Source: G963664835 sp965220775
GTDB lineage: Bacteria; Chloroflexota; UBA6077; FW602-bin22; JBCLEL01
Direction: 5' to 3'
DNA length: 64,000 nucleotides
Assembly (NCBI GenBank): GCA_965220775.1
Contig: OZ244845.1
Span: 3,162,001 to 3,226,000, forward strand
Shown here: positions 54,752 to 64,000 of the stretch, piece by piece
Layout of the letters: the number at the start of each line of letters is the position of its first letter
How positions within the stretch are numbered: position 1 is the stretch's first letter
Notes under the pieces: model-generated
Database searches by the model: none
What the model was told of the DNA's origin: nothing
Seen by the model: the letters and a program-made list of their open reading frames with translations, nothing else
Position numbers and translations under genes: made by a program

Positions 54752-55684
54752 ATGACAACAATTATTGAAGTCAATCGCCTGACCAAGAGATACAAGGGTG
54801 CCAAGATCAATGCGGTCGATGACATTTCGTTCTCCGTAGAAGGAGGCGAGCTGTTCGCGCTGCTGGGCCCGAACGGCGCCGGCAAAACCACAACCATCTC
54901 GATCTTGACCACGACTCTGCTGCCAACCTCGGGAGCCGCGAACATAGCCAGCCACGATGTCGTGACCGACGCCAGTGCTGTTAGACAGAATGTCGGCATC
55001 ATATTCCAGAAACCGAGTCTAGATCTGAACCTGACCGCCGAGGAAAATGTGCGGTTCCACGCCGTGTTGTACGGGTTATATCCGTTTCGCCCTACATTCT
55101 CGAGCATGCCGAGGGCCTATCGTCAGCAGGTGGACGAGTTGGCAAACGTAGTCGGCATCGAGGCCGACATGGGCACATCAGTGAAAAAGTTCTCTGGCGG
55201 GATGAAGCGTAAGCTAGAGATCGTACGTGGACTGATGCATCGACCTAAAGTGCTATTCCTCGATGAGCCGACCTTGGGCCTGGATCCAGCGAGCCGGAGG
55301 ACTCTTTGGGCGTATATGAAAAAAGTTCGGTTCGAGAGCGGAACTACCCTATTTCTGACTACTCACTACCTCGAGGAAGCGGAGGAGGCAGACACCATTT
55401 GCATCATCAACCGAGGGAAAATCGTGTCCTTCGGTAGCACTGTGGAGTTGAAAGCGGATTTGATCGAGGAATTCTTGTTGATCGACGCCGATGACCGAAC
55501 AGTCCTCCGAACGGAACTCGCCGGACTTGGTATCCAGTTCAGCGAGATTCCGCCTTTCAAAGTGAGTTTAAACCGCGGGTCCGCCCATCAGATTCTCAAG
55601 TCGATCGATACGCCGCTGACGAGTGTAGTCACGCATACCCCGTCGCTTGAAGACGCCTATCTCGAGATCGTGGAGCAATCTTGA
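54752..55684 (+). CDS. ABC transporter ATP-binding protein (ABC-2 / drug exporter type)
   Basis: A 310-residue ATPase. Walker A GPNGAGKTTT, Q-loop IFQKPSLD, signature FSGGMKRKLEI, Walker B VLFLDEPTLGLDP and switch His in LTTHYLEEAEE. The 70-residue C-terminal extension is typical of DrrA/CcmA-like exporter ATPases. It overlaps the following permease gene by four bases and together they would form a two-gene exporter. The substrate is unknown. The start codon is close to a TAGAAT box, so the leader is short. Confidence 0.92.
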   Translation: MTTIIEVNRLTKRYKGAKINAVDDISFSVEGGELFALLGPNGAGKTTTISILTTTLLPTSGAANIASHDVVTDASAVRQNVGIIFQKPSLDLNLTAEENVRFHAVLYGLYPFRPTFSSMPRAYRQQVDELANVVGIEADMGTSVKKFSGGMKRKLEIVRGLMHRPKVLFLDEPTLGLDPASRRTLWAYMKKVRFESGTTLFLTTHYLEEAEEADTICIINRGKIVSFGSTVELKADLIEEFLLIDADDRTVLRTELAGLGIQFSEIPPFKVSLNRGSAHQILKSIDTPLTSVVTHTPSLEDAYLEIVEQS

Positions 55685-56460
55685 AAGAAGTCAACGCAAT
55701 CCTTACGATCTCGTACCGGGATCTGATGAAGTTCGCGCGCGATCGTCCCAGGCTTATCGCCACATTCACATTTCCGTTCATATTCATAGCGGTGCTGGGC
55801 GGTAGCCTACAAGCGAATCTTGGAAGCAGCGCCGGATATGATTTCCTGGTTTTTACGTTCACGGGAGTATTTGCCCAGACGCTGTTTCAATCGTCAACGT
55901 TGGGTGTCGTTTCGCTCATCGAAGACAGAGAGAACGACTTTAGCCAAGAAATCTTTGTCTCACCGATTTCACGCTACTCCATAATCATCGGCAAGATGGG
56001 CGGGGAGTCTATGGTGGCGATAGCCCAGGGTGCCGCAATCTTGGGCTTCGGATTCGCGATCGGAGTTCCTATCTCCTGGACACAGGTACTAGGGTTAGCG
56101 ATAGTCGGCGTCGTGGTATGCCTATTCGGGGCATCATTCGGAGTGGTTGTGCTGGCGAATATCGGCAGTCAACGGGCCGCCAACCAGATATTTCCATTTG
56201 TGATGTTGCCACAATTCTTCCTTGCCGGCGTCTTCAGTCCTATACGGGTGCTTCCATTGCCCCTTGACATTCTTTCCCGAATATCACCAATGAGGTATGC
56301 GGTCGACCTGTCGCGAGGGGTTTTTTACTTCGGGCAGGAGGAATACGCGAAGGTAGTTCTGGAGTCTCCGCTGTTCAATCTTTTGCTGATGACCGCCCTG
56401 TTCGCCGCTTTCCTGGTAGTCGGCACCTGGCTGTTCGTGCGCAGCGAGCGAAACCGCTAG
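55681..56460 (+). CDS. ABC-2 type transporter permease
   Basis: A 259-residue membrane protein with six predicted hydrophobic segments, including LIATFTFPFIFIAVLGGSL, FTGVFAQTLFQS and LFNLLLMTALFAAFLVVGTWLFV. SLIEDRENDFSQEIFVSPISR is the coupling region of ABC-2 permeases, and LPLPLDILSRISPMRYAVDLSRG is the conserved late motif. The TTG start at 55681 overlaps the ATPase stop (TTGA). It is the membrane half of the exporter encoded with the upstream gene. Confidence 0.9.
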   Translation: MKEVNAILTISYRDLMKFARDRPRLIATFTFPFIFIAVLGGSLQANLGSSAGYDFLVFTFTGVFAQTLFQSSTLGVVSLIEDRENDFSQEIFVSPISRYSIIIGKMGGESMVAIAQGAAILGFGFAIGVPISWTQVLGLAIVGVVVCLFGASFGVVVLANIGSQRAANQIFPFVMLPQFFLAGVFSPIRVLPLPLDILSRISPMRYAVDLSRGVFYFGQEEYAKVVLESPLFNLLLMTALFAAFLVVGTWLFVRSERNR

Positions 56461-56502
56461 TAGCAACCGCGTGAAGGGACTGCAAGTGACGGGAGAGGAT
56501 TG

Positions 56503-57219
56503 ATGCGTATCGGTGTCGTATCAGACATCCACGCGAATCTGACGGCGTTTGACGCGGTGTTGGAATCGCTAGGGGATGTGGACGAGTATTGGTGCCTTGG
56601 CGATGTCGTCGGATATGGGCCGGCGCCAAACGAGTGCATCGAGCGACTTGCCAGATTGAAACATCGGTGCATTCTTGGCAACCACGACGCCGCGGCAATC
56701 GGACAAGCCGACATAAGATTCTTCAATGAGATGGCCGCGTTCGCGGTCGAGTGGACCTCTAGCCGGTTGACTCCAGATTCACACTCCTATCTCTCCGCGC
56801 TCCCTCGAAAGTTCGAGGAGGACGACTTCACTGTAGTGCACGGGTCGCCCCGCGACCCGACAAACGAATACCTAGTGGACGAATGGTCGTCTAGGGAGAA
56901 TTTCGCCTATTTCACCACGCCCTATTGCCTTGTGGGCCATACACACATACCGGTGATTTTCGCGGAGACGCGAACCTACATGGCCCCGGATCGCTCGCCG
57001 ATAGTGTATGAATTAGGAAATGAAAGGGCGATTATGAATCCGGGCGGCGTCGGACAACCGAGGGATGGCAACCGGAACGCTCGTTGCGCGGTAATAGATA
57101 CCGATCAGATGACATTACGCTATTTGGAAGTGCCCTACGACATCGCGAAGACTCAAAGGGCGATGCAGATGGCCGGACTACCGGACATGCTCTGGATCAG
57201 GCTCAGCTACGGACGCTAG
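56503..57219 (+). CDS. Metallophosphoesterase (YfcE/MJ0936-like)
   Basis: A 238-residue calcineurin-like phosphoesterase with all metal motifs in order: SDIHANL, GDVVGYGP, LGNHDAAA, HGSPRDP and GHTHIPVI. The ATG 56503 follows GGGAGAGG; a TTG one codon before is in frame but closer to the site. The family hydrolyses phosphodiesters or phosphomonoesters, often of nucleotides. The gene follows the exporter by 42 bases and precedes pyrG, with no clear functional link to either. Confidence 0.88.
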   Translation: MRIGVVSDIHANLTAFDAVLESLGDVDEYWCLGDVVGYGPAPNECIERLARLKHRCILGNHDAAAIGQADIRFFNEMAAFAVEWTSSRLTPDSHSYLSALPRKFEEDDFTVVHGSPRDPTNEYLVDEWSSRENFAYFTTPYCLVGHTHIPVIFAETRTYMAPDRSPIVYELGNERAIMNPGGVGQPRDGNRNARCAVIDTDQMTLRYLEVPYDIAKTQRAMQMAGLPDMLWIRLSYGR

Positions 57220-57325
57220 CAACTTCGATAAGAAGGCCTCTGTCATCTGCGGCGATCTGATACAATGAGCCGGGCCAAGGCATAGGCGGCCCCAATTCGG
57301 CACCCCTGTAGAGGTCCTCTCGCCA

Positions 57326-58954
57326 ATGCCCAAGCATGTATTCGTCACTGGCGGCGTTGTTTCCGGTCTAGGGAAAGGCGTCACCGCTGCCTCCATAGGC
57401 CGAATGCTCAAAGACCGCGGCCTATCAGTCGCACCAATGAAGTTCGATCCCTACCTAAACGTGGACCCCGGGACGATGAACCCATATCAACACGGGGAAT
57501 GCTACGTAACTGAAGATGGCGCCGAGACCGATCTAGACTTAGGGCATTACGAGCGTTTCGTCGACACCGATGTCACGCGACACTCCAACGTGACGACCGG
57601 CCAAGTCTATTCGGCAATCATTAACAACGAACGCCAGGGTAAGTACCTTGGCGGCACCATTCAAGTAATTCCCCACATAACGAACGAACTGAAATCAACT
57701 ATGCGCCGCGTCGGCAAGGACACGGGCGCTGACGTGGTGATCGTTGAGGTTGGCGGTGTCGTAGGAGATATCGAGAGCTTACCTTTCCTAGAAGCAATTC
57801 GACAGCTTCACCAGGAATTTGGACACGGGAATGCGCTGTTTGTCCACGTCACTTTGCTCCCGTTCATCGGTGCGACCGACGAGCTCAAAACCAAGCCTAC
57901 GCAACACAGCGTAAAGGAGCTTCGGTCTATAGGTATACAGCCGGACGTAATTGTCTGTCGATCTGACCACCCAGTGGGAGATGACATAAAGAGCAAGATT
58001 TCATTGTTTTGCAGTGTGGCGCAAGATGCCGTAATCCCCCTGCCAACGGTGGATACCATATACGAGGTGCCTCTAATTCTCGAAGCGGCAGGTCTTGGCG
58101 ATTATGTGGTGCAACTACTTGGGCTTCCTACGCAGCCAGTCGACCTAAGCGCATGGGAGGAATTGGTTTTAGCCATCAAACAACCGAAGGGCCGAGTTCG
58201 GATCGGGATCGTTGGCAAGTACGTCGAACTGCGTGATGCTTATCTATCGGTTCAAGAGGCACTGCGACACGCCGGAATACGCCACAAACGCGAAGTTGAG
58301 ATCGACTGGATAGATGCCGGATCGCTGCCCGATGCAGATATTGAAGACTCTTTGGGCCACATAAACGGGATAGTAGTACCAGGCGGATTCGGACATCGTG
58401 GCATAGAGGGCAAGATCCTCGCCGCGAAATATGCCCGCGAGAACAAGATTCCCTATATAGGACTGTGCCTGGGTATGCAGGTCATGGTAGTCGAACTGGC
58501 CCGACACGCCGGGCTGAGTGGCGCTCATAGCACTGAGTTTGATCCTAACACGCCCTATCCGGTTATCGATCTGATGGATCACCAAAGAGAGATCGTAGAT
58601 AAAGGTGGAACAATGCGACTGGGAGCCTATCCCTGCCAACTGGCTCCCGGAACAAAGGCGGCCGAGGCCTATGGCGCCTTGCTCGTGGACGAGCGACACC
58701 GACACCGGTTTGAGTTCAACAATGAGTTCCGTGAGCCTTTAGAGAGAGCCGGATTGGTCGTGAGCGGGATGTCTCCGGACGAGCGGCTAGTCGAGATTGT
58801 TGAGTTTCGAGACCATCCTTGGATGTTGGGATTTCAGTTTCATCCAGAGCTCAAATCCCGCCCGACAAAGCCGCATCCACTCTTCGACCACTTCGTTCGA
58901 GCGGCGATTCAAACGCCGCGTGAAGGCGACCAGCCGGCACTGCCCTTGGAGTAA
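57326..58954 (+). CDS. pyrG: CTP synthase
   Basis: A 542-residue CTP synthase. The N-terminal synthetase domain opens with FVTGGVVSGLGKGVTAASIG and has the DPYLNVDPGTM segment. The glutamine amidotransferase domain has the nucleophile Cys in GLCLGMQV and the His-x-Glu pair in FQFHPE. It converts UTP to CTP using glutamine and ATP. Length and motifs are standard. The ATG lies 12 bases after an AGAGG site. Downstream of it is repeat copy C and then the rRNA operon on the same strand. Confidence 0.97.
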   Translation: MPKHVFVTGGVVSGLGKGVTAASIGRMLKDRGLSVAPMKFDPYLNVDPGTMNPYQHGECYVTEDGAETDLDLGHYERFVDTDVTRHSNVTTGQVYSAIINNERQGKYLGGTIQVIPHITNELKSTMRRVGKDTGADVVIVEVGGVVGDIESLPFLEAIRQLHQEFGHGNALFVHVTLLPFIGATDELKTKPTQHSVKELRSIGIQPDVIVCRSDHPVGDDIKSKISLFCSVAQDAVIPLPTVDTIYEVPLILEAAGLGDYVVQLLGLPTQPVDLSAWEELVLAIKQPKGRVRIGIVGKYVELRDAYLSVQEALRHAGIRHKREVEIDWIDAGSLPDADIEDSLGHINGIVVPGGFGHRGIEGKILAAKYARENKIPYIGLCLGMQVMVVELARHAGLSGAHSTEFDPNTPYPVIDLMDHQREIVDKGGTMRLGAYPCQLAPGTKAAEAYGALLVDERHRHRFEFNNEFREPLERAGLVVSGMSPDERLVEIVEFRDHPWMLGFQFHPELKSRPTKPHPLFDHFVRAAIQTPREGDQPALPLE

Positions 58955-59070
58955 ATGGCGCGTTAGGCTCTTGGCTAACGATGCTGTGGTCGCGCGGTCA
59001 GCAGTTCGGAAGCACCGCCGGATGCCCTTCCTTCCTCCGCCTGTATCGAACTGCCAACCTGAGAGTAACC

Positions 59071-59573
59071 GTTCAGATTTGGGTGTATGTCTCTCCTCCA
59101 TGCCCGTGAACTGGATAGGTCGAGTCGCCATTCGGGTCCTCAGTCGGCGGTCAGGGGTGATTTCCAACCTATCGATGCCAGATCCACGAGCTGCTCGACA
59201 TCATCCCCTCGCCTTGCGTAGTCTTCGACCTGGCCCCCTTCTCCTGGCCAGGAAGCTGTCTCACAAGTCCAAAGGGCAACGATAAGCGCAATTCCGACCT
59301 TCGTATTTGGTCGATTTCATCAATAATGAACCGTTAACTAGGTCATGATGAGAAGGTCCCGCCGTATTTCGTACCTCACACAGAGTTATGAGACGAACTC
59401 TGGCCAGGAGAAGGGGGATGTGGGGGACACCCCCACATCCCCCGGCATCCGCCTGAGGCGGATCGCGCTTGCAACCCTTTCCTGGTTTTGCCCGATCAGA
59501 CGTACTTGCCTGTGGTAGACCCTCATTGGTGCGATATTACGCCCTTGCGGAGCAGGTACCCCTAAATCTGAAC
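59071..59573. repeat. MITE-like outer repeat, copy C (with inner element, no IS)
   Basis: 503 bases from GTTCAGATTT to AAATCTGAAC. The right arm has a perfect 14-bp hairpin, GGGGGATGTGGGGG against its complement around ACA (about 59413-59443). It contains the inner element at 59253-59402. The rRNA promoter -35 box starts 22 bases after its end. The rest of the pyrG-to-rRNA gap (58955-59852) has no gene. Confidence 0.8.
59253..59402 (+). repeat. Inner repeat element, uninterrupted copy
   Basis: About 150 bases within the central palindrome of copy C. It contains the empty IS630 target CGTTAACTAGGTCATG (TA at 59339-59340). Relative to the arms of the outer repeat it is in the opposite orientation to the copy at 2637-3953. 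Confidence 0.7.
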
Positions 59574-59594
59574 ACTTGCACCTGAGATCTGAGC

Positions 59595-59623
59595 TTGACA
59601 ACGAGGGGAGTAAGTAATAGATT
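59595..59623 (+). promoter_or_regulatory. rRNA operon promoter
   Basis: TTGACA at 59595-59600 and TAGATT at 59618-59623 with a 17-base spacer. Transcription would start about 220 bases before the 16S 5' end, leaving room for the leader strand of the processing stem. Confidence 0.7.
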
Positions 59624-59730
59624 ACCTACTGCCGACCCACAGTCTGGCAGGTTTCACGTCTCGGATGAAGCCATCTGGGGCGTTTGTTTGTCTTTGGGTC
59701 GCGCCCCGGCTCCTTTCGCGAGCCGGCGTA

Positions 59731-59762
59731 GAGCACTTTAACAATCGGATAGTGGCAGTGAG
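59731..59762 (+). other. Pre-16S processing stem, 5' strand
   Basis: GAGC-A-CTTTAACAATCGGATAGTGG-CAGTGAG pairs with 61526-61556 on the far side of the 16S gene. The long stem would loop out the whole 16S rRNA for RNase III cleavage. Confidence 0.8.
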
Positions 59763-59852
59763 TGCATTGAAGCCCCATAGATTTTGGGGGGCGGGGATCA
59801 GATCCGGGCATCTGGAGATGCCCTTCTCCAGTTCTAAATCGAAGTTCGATTT

Positions 59853-61362
<1,510 letters not shown>

Positions 61363-61525
61363 CTAGGTTGCACTGCCAGTTAAGACCTCAGCCCGCTTAC
61401 GCTGGCTCCAAGGTCTTCTCAGGTACAGCTTCCGAGGTCGATCCGCCACAGACCCTCAAAGTCTGCGGCGGCCAAGGCGATATCACTCAAATCTCTGCCC
61501 TTGACTCTATTGGGCTCAACCAGCC

Positions 61526-61556
61526 CTCGCTGCCACTATCCGATCGTTAAAGGCTC
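61526..61556 (+). other. Pre-16S processing stem, 3' strand
   Basis: CTCGCTGCCACTATCCGATC-GTTAAAG-GCTC complements 59731-59762 with one A-C and one A-G mismatch and one U-G pair. It lies between 16S and tRNA-Ile. Confidence 0.8.
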
Positions 61557-61650
61557 CACCGGAATCACCGCTCCCAACCGCCGACCCCCTCGGCGCCTAC
61601 CCATAACCCTGCACCACGCCGAGAATCGGCTATACTTAGCCCGGGTGCCT

Positions 61651-61727
61651 GGGCCTTTAGCTCAGTTGGTTAGAGCGCAGTCCTGATAAGGCTGAGGTCT
61701 CTGGTTCGAGTCCAGAAAGGCCCACCA
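61651..61727 (+). tRNA. tRNA-Ile (GAT)
   Basis: 77 bases with a GGGCCTT/AAGGCCC acceptor, D and T arms (GGTTCGAGTCC), and the anticodon GAT at 61685-61687 in loop CTGATAA. The 3' CCA is encoded. It is in the usual spacer position after 16S. Confidence 0.97.
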
Positions 61728-61883
61728 ATTTGGACAAAATCAAGCACTTTCACGTTGAAGTTCCGGTTGGAAGTGTAGTCGGACACTGGCCTGGCCTTGC
61801 CTCGTCAGGCGGCAGCTTACGCAGCTTGTACGTGTTAGGGTACTCTACTCGTGGGCAGCGGAATTGCCTACGGTTAGGACCTG

Positions 61884-62537
61884 ATGAGTAAGGAAACTGT
61901 CATGGCCGTTGACACGCTAGGAATCGTCCGCGAAATCTACGGGCCGTCTTACAACCTTCATTACGGCATCTACGAAAGGTCGGTCGCTCACAGAAAGCAG
62001 CACGGCGAGTCCGAATGTGACGTTTATCCGAGCACGGCGATCCACTCCCTGTGGCCCCTACTAGCGGCCTTGGTGCGTGGCCGGCGCTTTTTGGAAGTTG
62101 GGTGCGGTCTCGGCTACACCGCAGCACACATGCCAGAAGCTGGCGGGAGATCGGCGAGAGTGGACACCATAGAGAAATCGCCGATCCATGCTGCGCTAGC
62201 GGAAAAAGAGATTTCCAACGCCGGGCTAGAAGACCGCGTGCGCGTTCTGAGAGGACAGGCGACCGAGATTCTTCAACACTTGTCGGAGCCGTACGACGTG
62301 ATCTTCGTGGACGCCGATTGGCAGGACTACCCGAAGTGGTTGCCTCACTTTGCCCGCCTGACGCGAAAGGGTGGAATACTAGTCTCGGACAACCTGTTCC
62401 CTCTCTTCGAAGACTGGGCGCAGTACCTCCCCCACAAGGAATCGATCAGGGAATACCTCAAGGCTTTGGTCCGTGACAGCAGGTTCAAGACGCATATTGT
62501 CCGTGACAAATGGCAAGCATTCAGCTATCGGGTGTGA
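61884..62537 (+). CDS. SAM-dependent methyltransferase (O-methyltransferase-like)
   Basis: A 217-residue class I methyltransferase. Motif I is FLEVGCGLGYTAAHM, motif II acid region TIEKSPIHAALAEKEI, and YDVIFVDADWQDYPKWLPHFARL is the later strand, resembling the catechol/caffeoyl O-methyltransferase group. GGILVSDNLF follows. It sits inside the rRNA spacer, between tRNA-Ile and tRNA-Ala, on the rRNA strand, so rRNA transcription would read it. The ATG has only AGGA before it. Whether it modifies rRNA or a small molecule cannot be told; the fold suggests a small molecule. Confidence 0.8.
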   Translation: MSKETVMAVDTLGIVREIYGPSYNLHYGIYERSVAHRKQHGESECDVYPSTAIHSLWPLLAALVRGRRFLEVGCGLGYTAAHMPEAGGRSARVDTIEKSPIHAALAEKEISNAGLEDRVRVLRGQATEILQHLSEPYDVIFVDADWQDYPKWLPHFARLTRKGGILVSDNLFPLFEDWAQYLPHKESIREYLKALVRDSRFKTHIVRDKWQAFSYRV

Positions 62538-62584
62538 GTTATGAATGCAGCCGGGAACACGGAGTCACATATGGGGAAGTGCCT

Positions 62585-62827
62585 ATGTATGTTGATCAGA
62601 AGAGCATTGACTGGCGCATATTCCTGGTCGGAGGGCACTCATACTCGGGGAAAACGACTGCAGCCAAACGTTTGGGTCTGCAACTCGGCGTGCCTTGGAT
62701 CATGGTCGACGACCTGCTGCTAGCATTCCAGCGAGCCGGTGTTCGCCTCCCGAAAGGCACTAGTGCGTTGTACTTTCTCCAGAGTCCAGACATCAGAACA
62801 ACTCGCTTAACGCCTGCTGTGGGTTGA
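62585..62827 (+). pseudogene. Truncated P-loop kinase-like gene
   Basis: An 80-residue frame starting at ATG 62585 after GGGGAAG. It has a clear P-loop, FLVGGHSYSGKTTAAKRLG (Walker A GHSYSGKT), followed by LGVPWIMVDDLLLAFQRAG, as at the start of small-molecule kinases of 200-300 residues. After SALYFLQSPDI it ends abruptly, exactly where the opposite-strand vapC gene begins to overlap (62793-62827). I read it as a kinase cut off by insertion of the VapBC module. No continuation is visible beyond that module. Confidence 0.55.
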
Positions 62828-63200
62828 CTGCGCGTATTGGCGAACGTTCGTAGTCCCTGACGTTTCTCGTGACGATGTGCCGCGCGCCGCAGGCACGGGC
62901 GGCAGCCACCTGCATTGCGTCCTCGAAGTCCGTCATCGGAAGCTCCGCCGCGTAACGGATGGCCTCGGTATCAGTTGTTGCCACCGCCACGAAGCGCGTC
63001 AATTCCACGATAAAGTCGCGCGCGCTTACCCCGCCATGCGCTGGTGCTACGATGTAATAGAGGTTCGAGATGGAATGCCACGCGATGTATGCGCTCTCCG
63101 TCCCATGCTCGATCCGGTCCATCAGTTTCGAGGCCGGATCAGAGTGCGGGCGCCTGTCGAGGGCGATGTCGATCAGCACGTCGGTGTCCAAAAGAATCAT
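62793..63200 (-). CDS. vapC: PIN-domain toxin, VapC family
   Basis: A 135-residue PIN-domain ribonuclease. The acidic residues are D5 and D7 (ILLDTDVLIDI), a mid-protein Glu (TDTEAIRYA), and the pair in MTDFEDAMQVAAA and TRNVRDYERSPI. The start ATG overlaps the antitoxin stop by four bases (ATGA). It would cleave RNA, in other systems often tRNA or rRNA, when free of VapB. Its location in the rRNA spacer, antisense to the rRNA, is unusual. Its 3' end overlaps the truncated P-loop frame. Confidence 0.9.
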   Translation of the reverse strand: MILLDTDVLIDIALDRRPHSDPASKLMDRIEHGTESAYIAWHSISNLYYIVAPAHGGVSARDFIVELTRFVAVATTDTEAIRYAAELPMTDFEDAMQVAAARACGARHIVTRNVRDYERSPIRAVNPQQALSELF

Positions 63201-63421
63201 CGGAGGTACTTCTTGGCCAGTGCGTCGTAACGCGGGTCGTCACGGTCCGCTGCCCGAAACTGGCCCCGCCACCGCGAAGCGAAAGATGGTGCGTGCTCTC
63301 CCGCCACCTCCCTGAGAGACTGCTCGATGAGCGAGGAAAGCGAGACGCCGCGGGAGCGGGCATACCGCTTGGCTTTCGGGAGCAGCTCGGCGTCCACGGT
63401 TATGGTGAGCTTTTGCTTCAT
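63197..63421 (-). CDS. vapB: VapB-type antitoxin
   Basis: A 74-residue antitoxin. ATG 63421 gives MKQKLTITVDAELLPKAKRYARSRGVSLSSLIEQSL, a ribbon-helix-helix-like DNA-binding start, followed by a flexible tail (FASRWRGQFRAADRDDPRYDALAKKYL) that would bind the toxin. GGGGG precedes the start. It is the first gene of the vapBC operon and should repress it at the GTATAC boxes upstream. Confidence 0.85.
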   Translation of the reverse strand: MKQKLTITVDAELLPKAKRYARSRGVSLSSLIEQSLREVAGEHAPSFASRWRGQFRAADRDDPRYDALAKKYLR

Positions 63422-63440
63422 CGTGACTCGACCCCCTTCT

Positions 63441-63491
63441 AAGTATACCGATAGCGTCACCAAGTATACGTGTAAATGGCATTGCGTTCAA
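63441..63491 (-). promoter_or_regulatory. vapBC promoter and operator
   Basis: On the - strand, TTGAAC (63491-63486) and TATACT (63468-63463) with a 17-base spacer. GTATACTT occurs twice (63469-63462 and 63448-63441), 21 bases apart, two helical turns. One box overlaps the -10, so binding of the antitoxin would block transcription. Confidence 0.7.
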
Positions 63492-63730
63492 GGCCGGCTG
63501 CCAATGGTTCGCTCTTGACCACCGCCATCACCGTCAGCGAGGCGACACCCGGATTCTGTATCGGCAACCATAGGGGAAGCTAGCAAGCCTATTCGGCGCG
63601 TATCGTGCCCGGGCCTTTCTTGAGGTGTTGGGGGAACCCCTACCAGTTACCGGCTAGAGGCTCACAGTACAGTGCCCTGGGGCCCGCCGGCTGGCGTTGC
63701 CGGCCAATACCTGCTACCCTATACCCGCCC

Positions 63731-63803
63731 GGGGATGTAGCTCAATCGGGAGAGCGCCTCCCTTGCACGGAGGAGGTCGGGGGTTCGAATCCCCTCATCT
63801 CCA
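63731..63803 (+). tRNA. tRNA-Ala (TGC)
   Basis: 73 bases with GGGGATG/CATCTCC acceptor (one G-U pair), anticodon TGC at 63764-63766 in loop CTTGCAC, and T arm GGTTCGAATCC. The CCA end is not encoded. It is in the usual place just before 23S, but about 2 kb from tRNA-Ile. Confidence 0.97.
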
Positions 63804-63888
63804 CCGCACCTTAACAACATAATAGAGCTTATGCATTGCCAAGAATTCCACTTCGATTTTGCCCAAATGAGGGCGAGTGAAGCGGCGT

Positions 63889-64000
63889 ATAGAAGCTACT
63901 AAGGGCCTACGGTGGATGCCTTGGCGTCGAGGGCCGATGAAGGACGTAGCCGGACTGCGATAAGCTGCGGGTAGCTGCCAAGCAAGCTCTGATCCGCAGA
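63889..64000 (+). rRNA. rrl: 23S ribosomal RNA (5' end only)
   Basis: The start of 23S, recognised from CTACTAAGGGCCTACGGTGG-ATGCC and GATGAAGGACGTAGC, followed by the GCGATAAGC block. It runs off the window. The exact 5' end is good to a few bases. Confidence 0.95.

Overview
The window looks like one contig of a Chloroflexota-like bacterium. The clues are the 16S rRNA signature, very frequent TTG and GTG starts with good ribosome-binding sites, and a gene repertoire typical of marine or sponge-associated members: phytanoyl-CoA dioxygenases, DUF1800/DUF1501 pairs, GMC oxidoreductase, an AOR-type tungstopterin enzyme and many MalG-like permeases. The phylum call is inference from base signatures read by eye.

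Region 1 (1-21 kb, mostly + strand) is a catabolic island. It holds the tail of a MalF-type and four MalG-type sugar permeases, three of them in tandem without partners. It also holds two phytanoyl-CoA dioxygenases (one behind a small partner gene, the other behind a decayed copy of it), a cupin, a Gfo/Idh/MocA dehydrogenase, a TPP enzyme, a DUF1800/DUF1501 pair, an NHL protein, a GMC oxidoreductase, an SDR and an alpha/beta hydrolase. An IS630-family element sits here inside a nested pair of smaller repeats.

Region 2 (21-31 kb) has a 3-hydroxyacyl-CoA dehydrogenase and a cyclase-family hydrolase, a stand-alone receiver domain, a lipoprotein, a Phd/RelE-type toxin-antitoxin pair, a REP-like repeat field, mutS and a nitroreductase.

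Region 3 (31-41 kb) begins with a MoaD-like protein and an aldehyde:ferredoxin oxidoreductase. Next is a rhodanese lipoprotein whose frame continues through two TGA codons placed exactly at the catalytic CxC, a candidate selenoprotein. Three tandem AIM24-family genes follow, ending in a second IS630 copy. Then comes a threonine-synthase-like / NIL / sulfur-carrier operon behind a clear SAM-I riboswitch and terminator, which points to methionine or homocysteine synthesis.

Region 4 (41-59 kb) is largely housekeeping: a Nudix hydrolase, a GH127-like protein, clpX-clpP-tig, a complete SBP-MalF-MalG importer, a hydroxyacid dehydrogenase, an ABC exporter, a phosphoesterase and pyrG.

Region 5 (59-64 kb) is an rRNA operon: promoter, 16S, tRNA-Ile, then about 2 kb carrying a methyltransferase, a truncated P-loop gene and a VapBC module on the opposite strand, then tRNA-Ala and the start of 23S. 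The most unusual points are the candidate selenocysteine rhodanese, the riboswitch-controlled thrC/NIL/sulfur-carrier operon, the gene-bearing rRNA spacer and the nested repeats with an empty site elsewhere in the window.
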